The position numbers and the translations under genes are program-made. Shown in pieces: positions 51,285 through 62,929 of a stretch of 64,000 nucleotides of DNA. The stretch lies in contig CM059186.1 of NCBI GenBank assembly GCA_030323885.1, positions 166,467,417-166,531,416 on the forward strand. The letters run 5' to 3'. Under the pieces are notes generated by a model. The model was given only the letters and a program-made list of their open reading frames with translations. It ran no database searches and was not told where the DNA came from. The stretch is from Branchipolynoe longqiensis. Its lineage: Eukaryota; Annelida; Polychaeta; Phyllodocida; Polynoidae. How positions within the stretch are numbered: position 1 is the stretch's first letter; each line of letters begins with the position of its first letter.

Positions 51285-51552
51285 AGCCGTGTTCACACGG
51301 GCAATGTAAATCGATTCGTAGAAAGCGACTTGCCTAGTTCGCCTCACATTTCTCGTGTGAACGCACGTCTGAGGCGGATTAGGGCTGATTCGATTCACGC
51401 GATCCGGATAATGTAAACCACCTAAGCGAGGTAGTCTACGTGAATCGATTCCTGTGATGGGGATAACTCTGCCCGTGTGAACGGGCGCTAATTCGACTCC
51501 TTTAGTTCGCCTTGTCTAGGTCGCTTCACATTTTGCCCGTGTGAACACGGCT
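51285..51552. mobile_element. 268-bp MITE
   Basis: Ends AGCCGTGTTCACACGGGCAA on the left and the reverse complement of the same sequence on the right (GCCCGTGTGAACACGGCT). ATA flanks both sides (51282-51284 and 51553-51555). GTGTGAAC hairpin motifs repeat internally. The superfamily is unresolved; a 3-bp duplication could fit Harbinger. Confidence 0.75.
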
Positions 51553-51555
51553 ATA

Positions 51556-51949
51556 CTGTACCCGCATTTCCACAACTTCAAATCGCAATAACTTTGTCCA
51601 TAGTGAATTTTCTTTTTTAAACTAAGAAGTGTTTTTATCTGTAAATTAAGCTCTTTAGTTCTAGACCAGTCAGATAAGAAAAAAAAGTATTCTAAATTTG
51701 TATGCATGTGCTTACCCAAGCCGTTAAAAATATTTAAAACAATAGTTATATATTTCTTTTAATCAAGTTTTTAGTGACACATTTGGCATTTTAATATTTA
51801 GAACAAGAATTAATCAGGGTACGTTTTTGTTGACACATTAGGCATTTTAATAATTCATAACGGGGGAAACACAGGGAATTTTAGTGCAGTCAACCGATGA
51901 TTTTTAACAAATATTAATTATACACGTACAGCTTTAGCAGAGATAGCCT
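51556..51949. other. AT-rich unassigned sequence
   Basis: No gene seen. CACATTWGGCATTTTAATA occurs twice (about 51778 and 51835). Confidence 0.3.
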
Positions 51950-54060
51950 TATTATTATTATTATTATTATTATCCTCTTCTTTGATGCAGGCTTGTGGTA
52001 GCCTATACAAAGCTCGTAGCTCTCAGCTCTAATGGTATGCAGCCTCGCTGAGCATGTGCTCTCTGATGATACTTTCCATTACTTTGCATACTATAGATGT
52101 GAGGCTTACTGGCCTATAATTTGCTGGAGAATGCCGGTTTCCTTTTTTGAAAATTGGGATAACATTTGCTATTTTCCATTCGTTGGGTAGGCAACCAGAT
52201 TCAAATGACTTATTGAAAATTATAGCAAGTGGTTTTGCAAGCACCACACTCAATTCCTTCAGCACTTTTGGATGTACTCCGTCAGGTCCAGGTGATTTGC
52301 CTGTTTTGAGTTTGTCCAGCTTTTTTTTAACAATGTCTGGTGTGAATAGCACCTCAGGGAAGTCCTTCACCAATTTGCATTTCTGTACCAGGGGTACTGT
52401 GTTAACATCCTCTCTAGTGAAAACGCCTGAGAAAAAATTATTTAATACCTCTGCTTTATCAATATCCTTTGAAGCTAGGCTCCCATCTGGTTGTTCCAAT
52501 TCATCTATTCCACTCTTGGTTTTCATCTTCGAGTTTATATATGCCCAAAATGATTTTGGATTATCCTTGGCTTCTTGGGCAATGAGTTTCTCAAAGTTTC
52601 TTATAGCCTTACGTGACTTCCATCGTACCTGGTTTCTGAGTTTGGCATATATTTTGTGTTCATCAGAGCTTCTTGTGGCAGAGTATTTCCTCCAAGCTCG
52701 TTGTTTGAGTATGACTTTGGTAGACACTTCTTTGTTCATCCACAGTGGCCTGGTTCTTGCATCCGGATGGATTGTCTTTGTCGGTATGTGTTTCCGCACT
52801 GCTTCTTCCAGCTTTTGTGATAACTCACCCCAGCATTCATATATACTATTATCTTGGAAATGGCTGTTCCAATCTATGTCCATGAGTTCCCTCATCTCAC
52901 CATAGTTTCCACCTGAGTAGAATGTTTTTAAGTATGACTTCTCAGTTTCTTCTGTATGGCACTGATAGGTGAAAGATAATGTGAGGTGATCACTCTTACC
53001 TAGGGGGGCTTGGGCTGAGATATCTGTGACCATGTTCTCTTCATTTGTCAATATCAGGTCTAATATTGATGCTTGTTGTCCTTCTCGATACCTGGTAGGA
53101 TTTTCGACATGTTGGAACAGAAAGGCATCACGGGTGCTTTCAAAGAATTTGCTGGCCCGATGGGTTTCCCCTACTGTTGTTGTGTTTCCCCTCCAATCGA
53201 TCTCAGGCATGTTGAAGTCTCCCATGATCAGTACATGGGATGCTTCTGTGTCATTTGCTGCCCTGATTAGGTCACCTAATTTTTCATTGGTTGCATCACT
53301 GCTGTTTGGGCTTCTGTATATACACCCAACTAGGATCGTATCTTCCTTGTTTGGTTTTACTTGGATCCAGACACATTCTGAAAAACCTATACCCTTATTT
53401 ATGTTGCTTTCTCGATAGGTGATATTCTCAGATTCCAATACATAAATACACACGAGCCTGCCTTCCTGCTCTAGGTTCCACACCAGACCAAATCCGGGGA
53501 TTCTAATGTCTTGCTTTGTAATTTCATAAGTGCAGTTCTTTGGTTTAGCCTCAGTCACTGCAATCAAAGTTGGTTTCTCTACTTCGATGATAACCTGTAG
53601 TTCTTCCATTTTGTTCGGCAGTGAATCAGCATTTAGGTAGAGGCACTTGAACTTACTTTTATGTTTGTTCTTAGCTCTCCTCTTTGGTCTGGTCTGTGTA
53701 TTGTTGCACTTGTTATTACTTACATTAGTGTTACAGGGAATTTCAGTTTCTTCCATATTTGGCAATTTCATGTTTTTCTTCTCTATAGTCTCATATAGCT
53801 TATCAATGTATTCTTGTTCTTCCTTGCTTGCAGTAATATAAACATGTTTTCGTGTTGTTGGACTTCTGGTGCACTTCTGGTACACATAAGCATCTAATAC
53901 ACAACAGCAACAGAGTACAGCAGAAACTGAAAGGCAGCTGAAACTGAAAGGCAGCCCAAACTGCCACATGCTGCAGTTTGAAGGCATCAGGGAATCCGCG
54001 CATGCGCAGAAGCAACTGAAAGGCAGGTGAAACTGACAGGGAGCTGAAACTGTGACACCG
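51950..54060 (-). mobile_element. CR1/Jockey-like LINE, internally deleted, with (AAT)n tail
   Basis: Minus strand: a 5' region beginning GTCACAGTTTCAGCTCCCTG near 54060, the endonuclease, the RT N-terminal half, an abrupt end of homology at about 52045, then 70 bp of apparent 3' untranslated sequence and an (AAT)n tail (51950-51973). LINEs usually lose the 5' end. Retaining both ends but missing the middle suggests a template switch or later deletion. Confidence 0.75.
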
Positions 54061-54098
54061 GGTCTCCTTAATAAACGCCAGGTGGAAGTGTGCTCCAA
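52029..54098 (-). pseudogene. LINE endonuclease and reverse transcriptase N-terminal half
   Basis: The open frame covers 689 codons, the first 50 or so being leader sequence read through. APE-type endonuclease: LYLNADSLPNKMEELQVII (Asn), LIAVTEAKPKN (Glu), GCIYRSPNSS, HVLIMGDFNMPEIDW (Asp, Asn), ILDLILTNEENMV and LGKSDHLTLSF (Asp-His). Then a linker RTRPLWMNKEVSTKVILKQR, and RT blocks KLKTGKSPGPDGVHPKVLKE, NEWKIANVIPIFKKGNRHSP, ANYRPVSLTSIVCKVMESII. The homology ends just after REHML; the FADD active site is missing, so no reverse transcriptase activity. The endonuclease itself shows all expected catalytic residues. Confidence 0.92.
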
Positions 54099-54106
54099 TG
54101 TCAGGT

Positions 54107-56889
54107 CTCACGTCACAGAGGCTGACAGACGCACAGGGCAGGCCTCACCCACTAGGCAGTCACAGAGGCTGACAGCCACACAGGGCAGGCCTCACCCACT
54201 AGGCAGTCACACAGGCTGACAGCTGCACAGGGCAGGCCTCACCCACTAGGCAGTCACACAGGCTGACAGCTGCACAGGGCAGGCCTCACCCACTAGATGG
54301 CCAAACCGGCTGACAGCCACACAGGGCAGGCCTCACCCACTAGGCAGTCACACAGGCTGACAGCTGCACAGGGCAGGCCTCACCCACTAGGCGGCCACAC
54401 TGGCTGACAGCCACACAGGGCAGGCCTCACCCACTAGGCAGTCACACAGGCTGACAGCCACACAGGGCAGGCCTCACCCACTAGGCAGTCACACAGGCTG
54501 ACAGCCGCAAAGGGCAGGCCTCAACCACTAGGCGGCCACACTGACTGACAGCCACACAGGGCAGGCCTCACCCACTAGGTGGCCACACAGGCTGACAGCC
54601 ACACAGGGCAGGCCTCACCGGCTGACAGCCACACAGGGCAGGCCTCATCCACTAGGCGGCCACACAAGCTGACAGTCACACAGGGCAGGCCTCACCCACT
54701 AGGCGGCCACACTGGGTGACAGCCACACAGGGCAGGCCTCACCCACTAGGCGGCCACACTGGCTGACAGCCACACAGGGCAGGCCTCACCCACTAGGCAG
54801 TCACACAGGCTGACAGCCACACAGGGCAGGCCTCAACCACTAGGCGGCCACACTGGCTGACAGCCACACAAGGCTGGCCTCACCCACTAGGCGGCCACAC
54901 TGGCTGACAGCCACACAGGGCAGGCCTCTCCCACTAGGTGGCCACACAGGCTGACAGCCACACAGGGCAGGCCTCACCCACTAGGCGGCCACACTGGCTG
55001 ACAGCCACACAAGGCTGGCCTCACCCACTAGGCGGCCACACTGGCTGACAGCCACACAGGGCAGGCCTCACCCACTAGATGGCCACACAGGCTGACAGCC
55101 ACACAGGGCAGGCCTCACCCACTAGGCGGCCACACTGGCTGACAGCCACACAGGGCAGGCCTCACCCACTAGGCAGTCACACAGGCTGACAGCCACACAG
55201 GGCAGGCCTCACCCACTAGGCGGCCACACAGGCTGACAGCCACACAGGGCAGGCCTCACCCACTAGGCGGCCACACTGGCTGACAGCCACACAGGGCAGG
55301 CCTCACCCACTAGGCAGTCACACAGGCTGACAGCCACACAGGGCAGGCCTCACCCACTAGGCAGCCACACAGGCTGACAGCCACACAGGGCAGGCCTCAC
55401 CCACTAGGCGGCCACACTGGCTGACAGCCACACAGGGCAGGCCTCACCCACTAGATGGCCACACTGGCTGACAGCCACACAGGGCAGGCCTCACCCACTA
55501 GATGGCCACACAGGCTGACAGCCACACAGGGCAGGCCTCACCCACTAGGCGGCCACACTGGCTGACAGCCACACAGGGCAGGCCTCACCCACTAGATGGC
55601 CACACAGGCTGACAGCCACACAGGGCAGGCCTCACCCACTAGGCGGCCACACTGGCTGACAGCCACACATGGCAGGCCTCACCCACTAGATGGCCACACA
55701 GGCTGACAGCCACACAGGGCAGGCCTCACCCACTAGGCAGCCACACAGGCTGACAGCCACACAGGGCAGGCCTCACCCACTAGGCGGCCACACTGGCTGA
55801 CAGCCACACAGGGCAGGCCTCACCCACTAGATGGCCACACAGGCTGACAGCCACACAGGGCAGGCCTCACCCACTAGGCGGCCACACTGGCTGACAGCCA
55901 CACAGGGCAGGCCTCACCCACTAGATGGCCACACAGGCTGACAGCCACACAGGGCAGGCCTCACCCACTAGGCAGCCACACTGGCTGACAGCCACACAGG
56001 GCAGGCCTCACCGCTAGATGGCCACACAGGCTGACAGCCACACAGGGCAGGCCTCACCCACTAGATGGCCACACAGGGCAGGCCTCACCCACTAGATGGC
56101 CACACAGGCTGACAGCCACACAGGGCAGGCCTCACCCACTAGGTGGCCACACAGGCAGGCCTCACCCACTAGATGGCCACACAGGCTGACAGCCACACAG
56201 GGCAGGCCTCACCCACTAGGCGGCCACACTGGCTGACAGCCACACAGGGCAGGCCTCACCCACTAGGCGGCCACACAGGCTGACAGCCACACAGGGCAGG
56301 CCTCACCCACTAGGCGGCCACACAGGGCAGGCCTCACCCACTAGGTGGCCACACAGGGCAGGCCTCACCCACTAGGCAGCCACACTGGCTGACAGCCGCA
56401 CAGGGCAGGCCTCACCCACTAGGCGGCCACACTGGCTGACAGTCGCACAGGCTGACAGCCACACAGGGCAGGCCTCACCCACTAGGCGGCCACACAGGCT
56501 GACAGCCACACAGGGCAGGCCTCACCCACTAGGCGGCCACACAGGGCAGGCCTCACCCACTAGGTGGCCACACAGGGAAGGCCTCACCCACTAGGCAGCC
56601 ACACTGGCTGACAGCCGCACAGGGCAGGCCTCACCCACTAGGCGGCCACACTGGCTGACAGTCGCACAGGCTGACAGCCACACAGGGCAGGCCTCACCCA
56701 CTAGGTGGCCACACAGGGCAGGCCTCACCCACTAGGCGGCCACACTGGCTGACAGCCGCACAGGGCAGGCCTCACCCACTAGGCGGCCACACTGGCTGAC
56801 AGCCACACAGGGCAGGCCTCACCCACTAGGTGGCCGCACAGGGCAGGCCTCACCCACTAGGCAGCCACACTGGCTGACAGTCGCACAGG
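54107..56889. repeat. 47-bp satellite, about 58 copies
   Basis: Unit with GGCAGGCCTCACCCACTAGG, CGGCCACACTGGCTGACAGC and CACACAG. Two or three variant types (GCGGCCACACTGG, GATGGCCACACAGG, GCAGTCACACAGG) alternate. Between about 55490 and 56000 GCGG-type and GATGG-type units alternate strictly, giving a 94-bp higher-order repeat. Some units near 56060-56350 lack about 19 bp. Confidence 0.97.
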
Positions 56890-57130
56890 GAAAGCAGACC
56901 CAAGTGACGTTCAGTGTTCAGTCTGCCGGCCATCATTATCGAACTGCCTTCTGGGAAACTGCCGGGGTGAGTTGGAGGCCTTAAAGGCCTTAAGGTCCGT
57001 CAGTAATAACATTTAACAATAATAGGAAGATACAAAACACCGGTTGGGCAGTTGGGCATGTCTGTAAGCAAACCGACATACATTCCGACGTGCATGTGGG
57101 GGGGAGGGGGTACGTCACGTGACGACTTCT
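56890..57130. other. Unassigned sequence
   Basis: No gene seen; short GGCCTTAAAGGCCTTAAGG at about 56972. Confidence 0.3.
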
Positions 57131-57844
57131 GGGGCCGTATGCATGAAGAATTATTTATCGGCTCCGATGTTAAGGACCACGTCCAGGTTAGCTAACGCCA
57201 GTGTTGGGAAATGGATCACGGGGTATGTACGGGTCCAAAGTGCAGAGGCGTTAGCTAACCTAGCAGTTATTTATAGATTTGGGAAATCCCTCTGAGCCTG
57301 TTGCTGGCGAGCACCGCTATTTCCCAATATCGCAACCGATTCGGCGTCAGTGGCGATTTGTTTTCGTTACATTCGTCGATTCGACACTATTAATATCACC
57401 GCCAATTTGGCGGTGGCGTTAATATTGCTTCGATTTTGTGGTTAATTTGACCAAATTTCACTTTTTGACCATGTAATTCTGTTAAATATGATAGCATTGA
57501 ATAGATTTTGGCGGCGGCGGCAGGGGTGATTTTTTCTGTTTACATTCCTCGATTCGACAATATGAATAACGCCGCCGATGTTGCTGCGGCATTAATATCG
57601 GTTTGATGTTAGGGTTAATTTAATGAAATTTCACGTTTTGAGTATCTAATTCTGTTAAATATGATTGCATTTAATAGATTTGCGCCTAATTGGTCCCTAA
57701 CCCCGATGGTAAACTTGATATGGGTTGGGGTTAGCGTAGACAATGTTAAATTCGCGGAGTTTCCCTAACCGGGCCACATACATACCGGAGATCGCCGCCA
57801 AGGACGGGTTTGGCTCGCTAACCCCGACTCATACATATGGCCCC
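57131..57844. mobile_element. TIR element, MITE-B copy 2
   Basis: Ends GGGGCCGTATGCATGA and, at the right, CATACATATGGCCCC. Interior collinear with 20842-21869 but with two instead of three or four subrepeats: CTCTGAGCCTGTTGCTGGCG, ATTCGACACTATTAATATCA and TAATTCTGTTAAATATGAT. Confidence 0.75.
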
Positions 57845-57965
57845 ATGATGGTGCGCCCTGTTTAAAGTCCGACAGTAAGTGGTCGGGTTTAATACGTGCC
57901 AGATGATACTGCCTAAATAATAATGTGTCTTCACCAGCTCGCCACCCTGTGACACCCATCCACAC

Positions 57966-58592
57966 TGATATGACTGAGGCCGACACTGACCCATGCCGAC
58001 ACTGACCCAGGCCATCACTGACCCAGGCCGACACTGATATAGGCTGATACTGACCCAGGCTGACACTGACCCGGGCCGACACTGACCTCGGCCAACACTG
58101 ACCCAGGCCGTCACTGACATAGGCCGACACTGACCTCGGCTGACACTGACCCAGGCCGACACTGACATAGGCCGACCCTGACCCAGGCCAACACTGACCC
58201 AGGCCGACACTGACCCAGGCTGACACTGACCCAGGCCGACACTGACCCAGGCTGACACTGACCCAGGCCGACACTGACCCAGGCCGACACTGACATAGGC
58301 CGACCCTGACCCAGGCCAACACTGACCCAGGCTGACACTGACCCAGGCTGACACTGACCCAGGCCGACACTGACCCAGACTGACACTGACCCAGGCTGAC
58401 ACTGACCCAGGCCGACACTGACCCAGGCCGACACTGACCCATGCCGACACTGACCCATGCCGACACTGACCCATGCCGACACTGACACAGGCCAACACTG
58501 ACCCATGCCGACACTGACGCAGGCTGATACTGACCCATGCTGACACTGACCCAGGCCGACACTGACCCAGGCCGACACTGACCCAGGCTGCT
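57966..58592. repeat. 16-bp satellite CCGACACTGACCCAGG
   Basis: About 39 copies, with CCAACACTG, CTGACACTG and GACATAGG variants. The 16-bp period rotates the frame so all three minus frames stay open; these are not genes. Confidence 0.96.
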
Positions 58593-59270
58593 CCGTGCGT
58601 GGCGCGTTCAGCTCCACGCGCCACCGTTGGACTTGACTTGACCCCCCTGTGCGCATGTGCGCTGTAGCAGGTTTGCGGGTCCTCACCCTACATGGCGGCA
58701 CATAATTAGTGGCCTGCTGGGTCCCAGTGTCGGGATCTCGGAAACTCGCATCGGCAGCAACGTAAACACTACCCATGCACTACAAGGCGCCTCGTTTGTC
58801 GGTGGTAATGTTGCCTAACACGCCTCTGGACTGTACAGTTTGCTGCCGCCCGCCCCCTGACACACACCGCCATTTCCCCAACAAACACCCACAGAGCAAC
58901 TCCAGTACAATGACTTATCTGGGTGCAAACTATTTGAGAATAACTCGGATAATTTGCCCATAATTTTGTCGATCAGCTTTATTGGAGGACGGAGGCAATG
59001 GCAGGTCTCTCTACACGTCGCATTGCATTCCCTGTTAGTGTTCTACTTCATAGCTAGTAGCTCACTAACACACTGGTGCCATGGACCAGTGCTCGCCTCC
59101 CGAGGCAGTCAGATATGAATGACTGTGGGTTGAAGTACCCTCAATTCTAAGGCGTTTAATATGTGAAAGGAAAGACAATCTGTTGTTAACGATGAGGTGT
59201 ACACATTTGGTTTGTGTGACGACTTGAGATCTGCACTCACGGCCAGCTACAAGTGGGGACAGATAAAGCT
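58593..59270. other. Unassigned sequence between satellites
   Basis: A 62-codon frame at 58775-58963 has no recognised domain. The right part (59060-59270) contains no clear feature. Confidence 0.3.
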
Positions 59271-61366
59271 TCCATGAGTGTGTTACTGTCCCATGAGTGT
59301 GTTGCAGTCCCATAGGTGTGTTACTGTCCCATGAGTGTGTTGCTGTCCCATGAGTGTGTTACTGTCCAATTGGTGTGTTATTGTCCCATGAGTGTGTTAC
59401 TGTCCCATGAGTGTGTTACTGTCCAATGGGTGTGTTGCTGTGCCATGAGTGTGTTACTGTCCCATGAGTGTGTTATTGTCCCATGAGTGTGTTATTGTCC
59501 CATGAGTGTGTTGCTGTCCCATGAGTGTGTTACTGTCCCATGAGTGTGTTATTGTCCCATGAGTGTGTTGCTGTCCCATTAGTGTGTTGCTGTCCCATGA
59601 GTGTGTTACTGTCCCATGAGTATGTTACTGTCCCATGAGTATGTTACTGTCCCATGAGTGTATTACTGTCCCATGAGTGTGTTGCTGTCCCATGAGTGTG
59701 TTACTGTCCTGTGAGTGTGTTGCTGTCCCATGAGTGTGTTACTGTCCCATGAGTGTCTTACTGTCCCATGAGTGTGTTACTGTCCCATGAGTGTGTTGCT
59801 GTCCCATGAGTGTGTTACTGTCCCGTGAGTGTGTTGCTGTCCCATGAGTGTGTTACTGTCCCATGAGTGTCTTACTCTCCCATGACTGTGTTACTGTCCC
59901 ATGAGTGTGTTGCTGTCCCATGAGTGTGTTACTGTCCCATGAGTGTGTTGCTGTCCCATGAGTGTGTTGCTGTCCCATGAGTGTGTTACTGTCCCATGAG
60001 TATGTTACTGTCCCATGAGTGTGTTACTGTCCCATGAGTGTGTTGCTGTCCCATGAGTATGTTACTGTCCCATGAGTGTGTTACTGTCCCATGAGTGTTT
60101 TACTGTCCCATGACTGTGTTACTGTCCCATGAGTGTGTTACTGTCCCATGAGTGTGTTACTGTCCCATGAGTGTGTTGCTGTCCCATGAGTGTGTTACTG
60201 TCCTATGAGTGTGTTGCTGTCCCATGAGTCTGTTACTGTCCCATGAGTGTTTAACTGTCCCATGAGTGTTTTACTGTCCCATGAGTGTGTTACTGTCCCA
60301 TGAGTGTGTTGCTGTCCCATGAGTGTGTTACTGTCCCATGAGTATGTTACTGTCCCATGAGTGTGTTACTGTCCCATGAGTGTTTTACTGTCCCATGAGT
60401 GTTTTACTGTCCCATGAGTGTGTTGCTGTCCCATGAGTGTGTTACTGTCCCATGAGTGTGTTACTGTCCCATGAGTGTGTTACTGTCCCATGAGTGTGTT
60501 GCTGTCCCATGAGTGTGTTACTGTCCCATGAGTATGTTACTGTCCCATGAGTGTGTTACTGTCCCATGAGTGTGTTGCTGTCCCATGAGTGTGTTACTGT
60601 CCCATGAGTGTGTTACTGTCCCATGAGTGTGTTGCTGTCCCATGAGTGTGTTACTGTCCCATGAGTGTGTTGCTGTCCCATGAGTGTATTACTGTCCCAT
60701 GAGTCTGTTACTGTCCCATGAGTGTGTTACTGTCCCATGAGTGTGTTGCTGTCCCATGAGTGTGTTACTGTCCCATGAGTGTGTTGCTGTCCCATGAATG
60801 TGTTACTGTCCCATGAGTGTGTTACTGTCCCATGAGTATGTTACTGTCCCATGAGTGTTTTACTGTCCCATGACTGTGTTACTGTCCCATGAGTGTGTTA
60901 CTGTCCCATGAGTGTGTTACTGTCCCATGAGTGTGTTGCTGTCCCATGAGTGTGTTACTGTCCCATGGGGGTGTTACTGTCCCATGAGTGTGTTGCTGTC
61001 CCATGAGTGTGTTACTGTCCCATGAGTGTGTTGCTGTCCCATGAGTATGTTACTGTCCCATGAGTGTGTTGCTGTCCCATGAGTGTGTTACTGTCCCATG
61101 AGTGTGTTACTGTCCCATGAGTGTGTTGCTGTCCCATGACTGTGTTACTGTCCCATGAGTGTGTTACTGTCCCATGAGTGTGTTACTGTCCCATGACTGT
61201 GTTACTGTCCCATGAGTGTGTTACTGTCCCATGAGTGTGTTACTGTCCCATGAGTGTGTTGCTGTCCCATGAGTGTGTTAGTGTCCCATGGGTGTGTTAC
61301 TGTCCCATGAGTGTGTTACTGTCCCATAAGTGTGTTGCTGTCCGATGAGTGTGTTATTGTCCCATT
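59271..61366. repeat. 19-bp satellite TGTCCCATGAGTGTGTTAC, main block
   Basis: About 110 head-to-tail copies with strict 19-bp spacing. The commonest changes are TTAC/TTGC, GTGTGTT/GTATGTT and GACTGTG. Confidence 0.97.
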
Positions 61367-61666
61367 TCTTTAAAAAGATAAATAAATTGAGGCCGTATTT
61401 ATACTGTCCATAGCATGTAAGCCCGGGTACCCCGGTTTGTTTTCAATGCTGGTCAGCTGTAGTGTTGGTGTTGTCTTATCAAACAGTAGCTGCCGATAAG
61501 TTATTTGATTGTCTGCATTTCAGTAGCAGATAGATAGTCTGTTGGTACGTTTAGTAGCCTATGTTAGTTTTTTGGGGCCCTCTTGGCATTGTAATTTTGT
61601 TCTATTCTTATTACTATGTTAGTTGTTTTCTTAAGGTTCTATGTTACTTTTGTTAGTGTTTTTGTG
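61367..61666. other. Unique segment separating the two 19-bp blocks
   Basis: About 300 bp with no coding frame. Its first part (AATTGAGGCCGTATTTATAC) resembles the sequence after the second block (TTTGAGGCCTATATTTATC, 61959). Confidence 0.6.
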
Positions 61667-61944
61667 TTAATGTCCCATGAGTATGTTACTGTCCCATGAG
61701 TGTGTTACTGTCCCATGAGTGTGTTACTGTCCCATGAGTGTGTTACTGTCCCATGAGTGTGTTGCTGTCCCATGAGTGTGTTGCTGCCCCATGAGTGTGT
61801 TACTGTCCCATGAGTATGTTAATGTCCCATGAGTATGTTACTGTCCCATGACTGTGTTACTGTCCCATAAGTGTGTTTCTGTCCCATGAGTGTGTTGCTG
61901 CCCCATGAGTGTATTGCTTTTCCATGAGTGTATTACTGTCCTAC
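61667..61944. repeat. 19-bp satellite, second block
   Basis: About 15 copies of the same unit as 59271-61366, with slightly more variation, including CTGCCCCATGAG. Confidence 0.95.
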
Positions 61945-62189
61945 TTTTAAGTGTTCTTCATTTGAGGCCTATATTTATCTGATGTATTACTAACGTCTGA
62001 ATATGTCGCAAACAATCTAATACCATGTCGTAAGCATAAAAATACATTACATTCATTTGTTAATTTGACTGCAATACAACATGAGGAAGAGTATATATCT
62101 ATCAAAATACATAAATAAACGCTACCAAAACACGTTAAATTATATGCCATGTGATTATGTGACTATTGCCTGCCGGTTGTGATTTTCTT
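61945..62189. other. AT-rich unassigned sequence
   Basis: No gene seen; ends in a pyrimidine stretch and TTCTTCAG that could be a splice acceptor. Confidence 0.3.
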
Positions 62190-62191
62190 CA

Positions 62192-62341
62192 GAGGAAACC
62201 CTCAACCGTTGGACCGACATTGCGCAAGGCGTCTGTGAAAGCCGTGAAGACGGATGTGTAAACCCAGCCGTCACCTGGAGTTCTCCTCAGAGACTGTTCA
62301 CAGATATGGTCACCATAGCGACGGACCTTGAGGAGCTGTAG
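62192..62341 (+). CDS. Possible terminal exon of an unrecognised gene
   Basis: GATTTTCTTCAG just upstream fits a splice acceptor. The frame read from 62192 (ETLNRWTDIAQGVCESREDG, CVNPAVTWSSPQRL, FTDMVTIATDLEEL) runs 49 codons to a TAG at 62339-62341. The composition is balanced, unlike the repeats around it. I recognise no domain, and no upstream exon is visible because satellites precede it. It could also be a chance open frame. Confidence 0.2.
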   Translation, partial: EETLNRWTDIAQGVCESREDGCVNPAVTWSSPQRLFTDMVTIATDLEEL

Positions 62342-62406
62342 CCAGAGTCCCCCAAGACGTACACGGACAGGTACAAACGACCGAGCCGGCGCGCGCTCCG
62401 TGCGTC

Positions 62407-62456
62407 ATGGACACGGACATGGACACGCACACGGACACGCACACGGACACGCACAG
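62407..62456. repeat. 12-bp tandem repeat CACGGACACGCA
   Basis: About four copies in a GC-rich segment (62340-62700). A frame of about 113 codons crosses it but shows no domain. Confidence 0.8.
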
Positions 62457-62798
62457 GTGCAGACGACCCGAGCTGGTGCGCGCTCCGTGCGTCCCGACCG
62501 CCATGTCCCACCCCCGGGGGCACGCCGGGACAGTGGCGCCCCTAGCGGCCCGCAGTAGAAGCCGCCGGTCGGGCAGCCTCGTGTCGGCCCAGGTCGGACC
62601 CCGGCGCAGGTGGCGAAGAGGCAGCGTTCCGGACGGCCCCGCGCCGCCCGCCACGCCCCGCGAGGTGCAGCACGACCACGGGACTGACCGCAGGAAGAGC
62701 CTCAGAAACAAACATCTAATGAACAAAGTAAGGGACAGTTACATGTAACTGTAAGCAACCATACCTGAATTGGAATGATTGATTGTGATTTGATTTAC

Positions 62799-62870
62799 AT
62801 TGTAAATTACAAGGACATTCCATTGGTGGATAATGTGTAAATTACAAGGGCATTCCATTGGTGGATAATG
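62799..62870. repeat. Direct repeat of about 36 bp, two copies
   Basis: GTAAATTACAAGGACATTCC and ATTGGTGGATAATG occur at 62801 and 62837 with one difference. Confidence 0.85.
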
Positions 62871-62929
62871 AATGGCTCGATGTAATAATCACAGACAACA
62901 TCGACACAACTTATATCATATACATCGAG

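Noticed and set aside
51285..51552. Origin or regulatory hairpin
   Set aside because: The long matching ends and the ATA on both sides are better explained by a small transposable element.
57765..58776. Three overlapping minus-strand frames of 220-268 codons
   Set aside because: A 16-bp tandem repeat rotates through all frames and happens to contain no stop, giving periodic Ser-Val-Gly-Gln-Cys protein. No start context or conserved domain.
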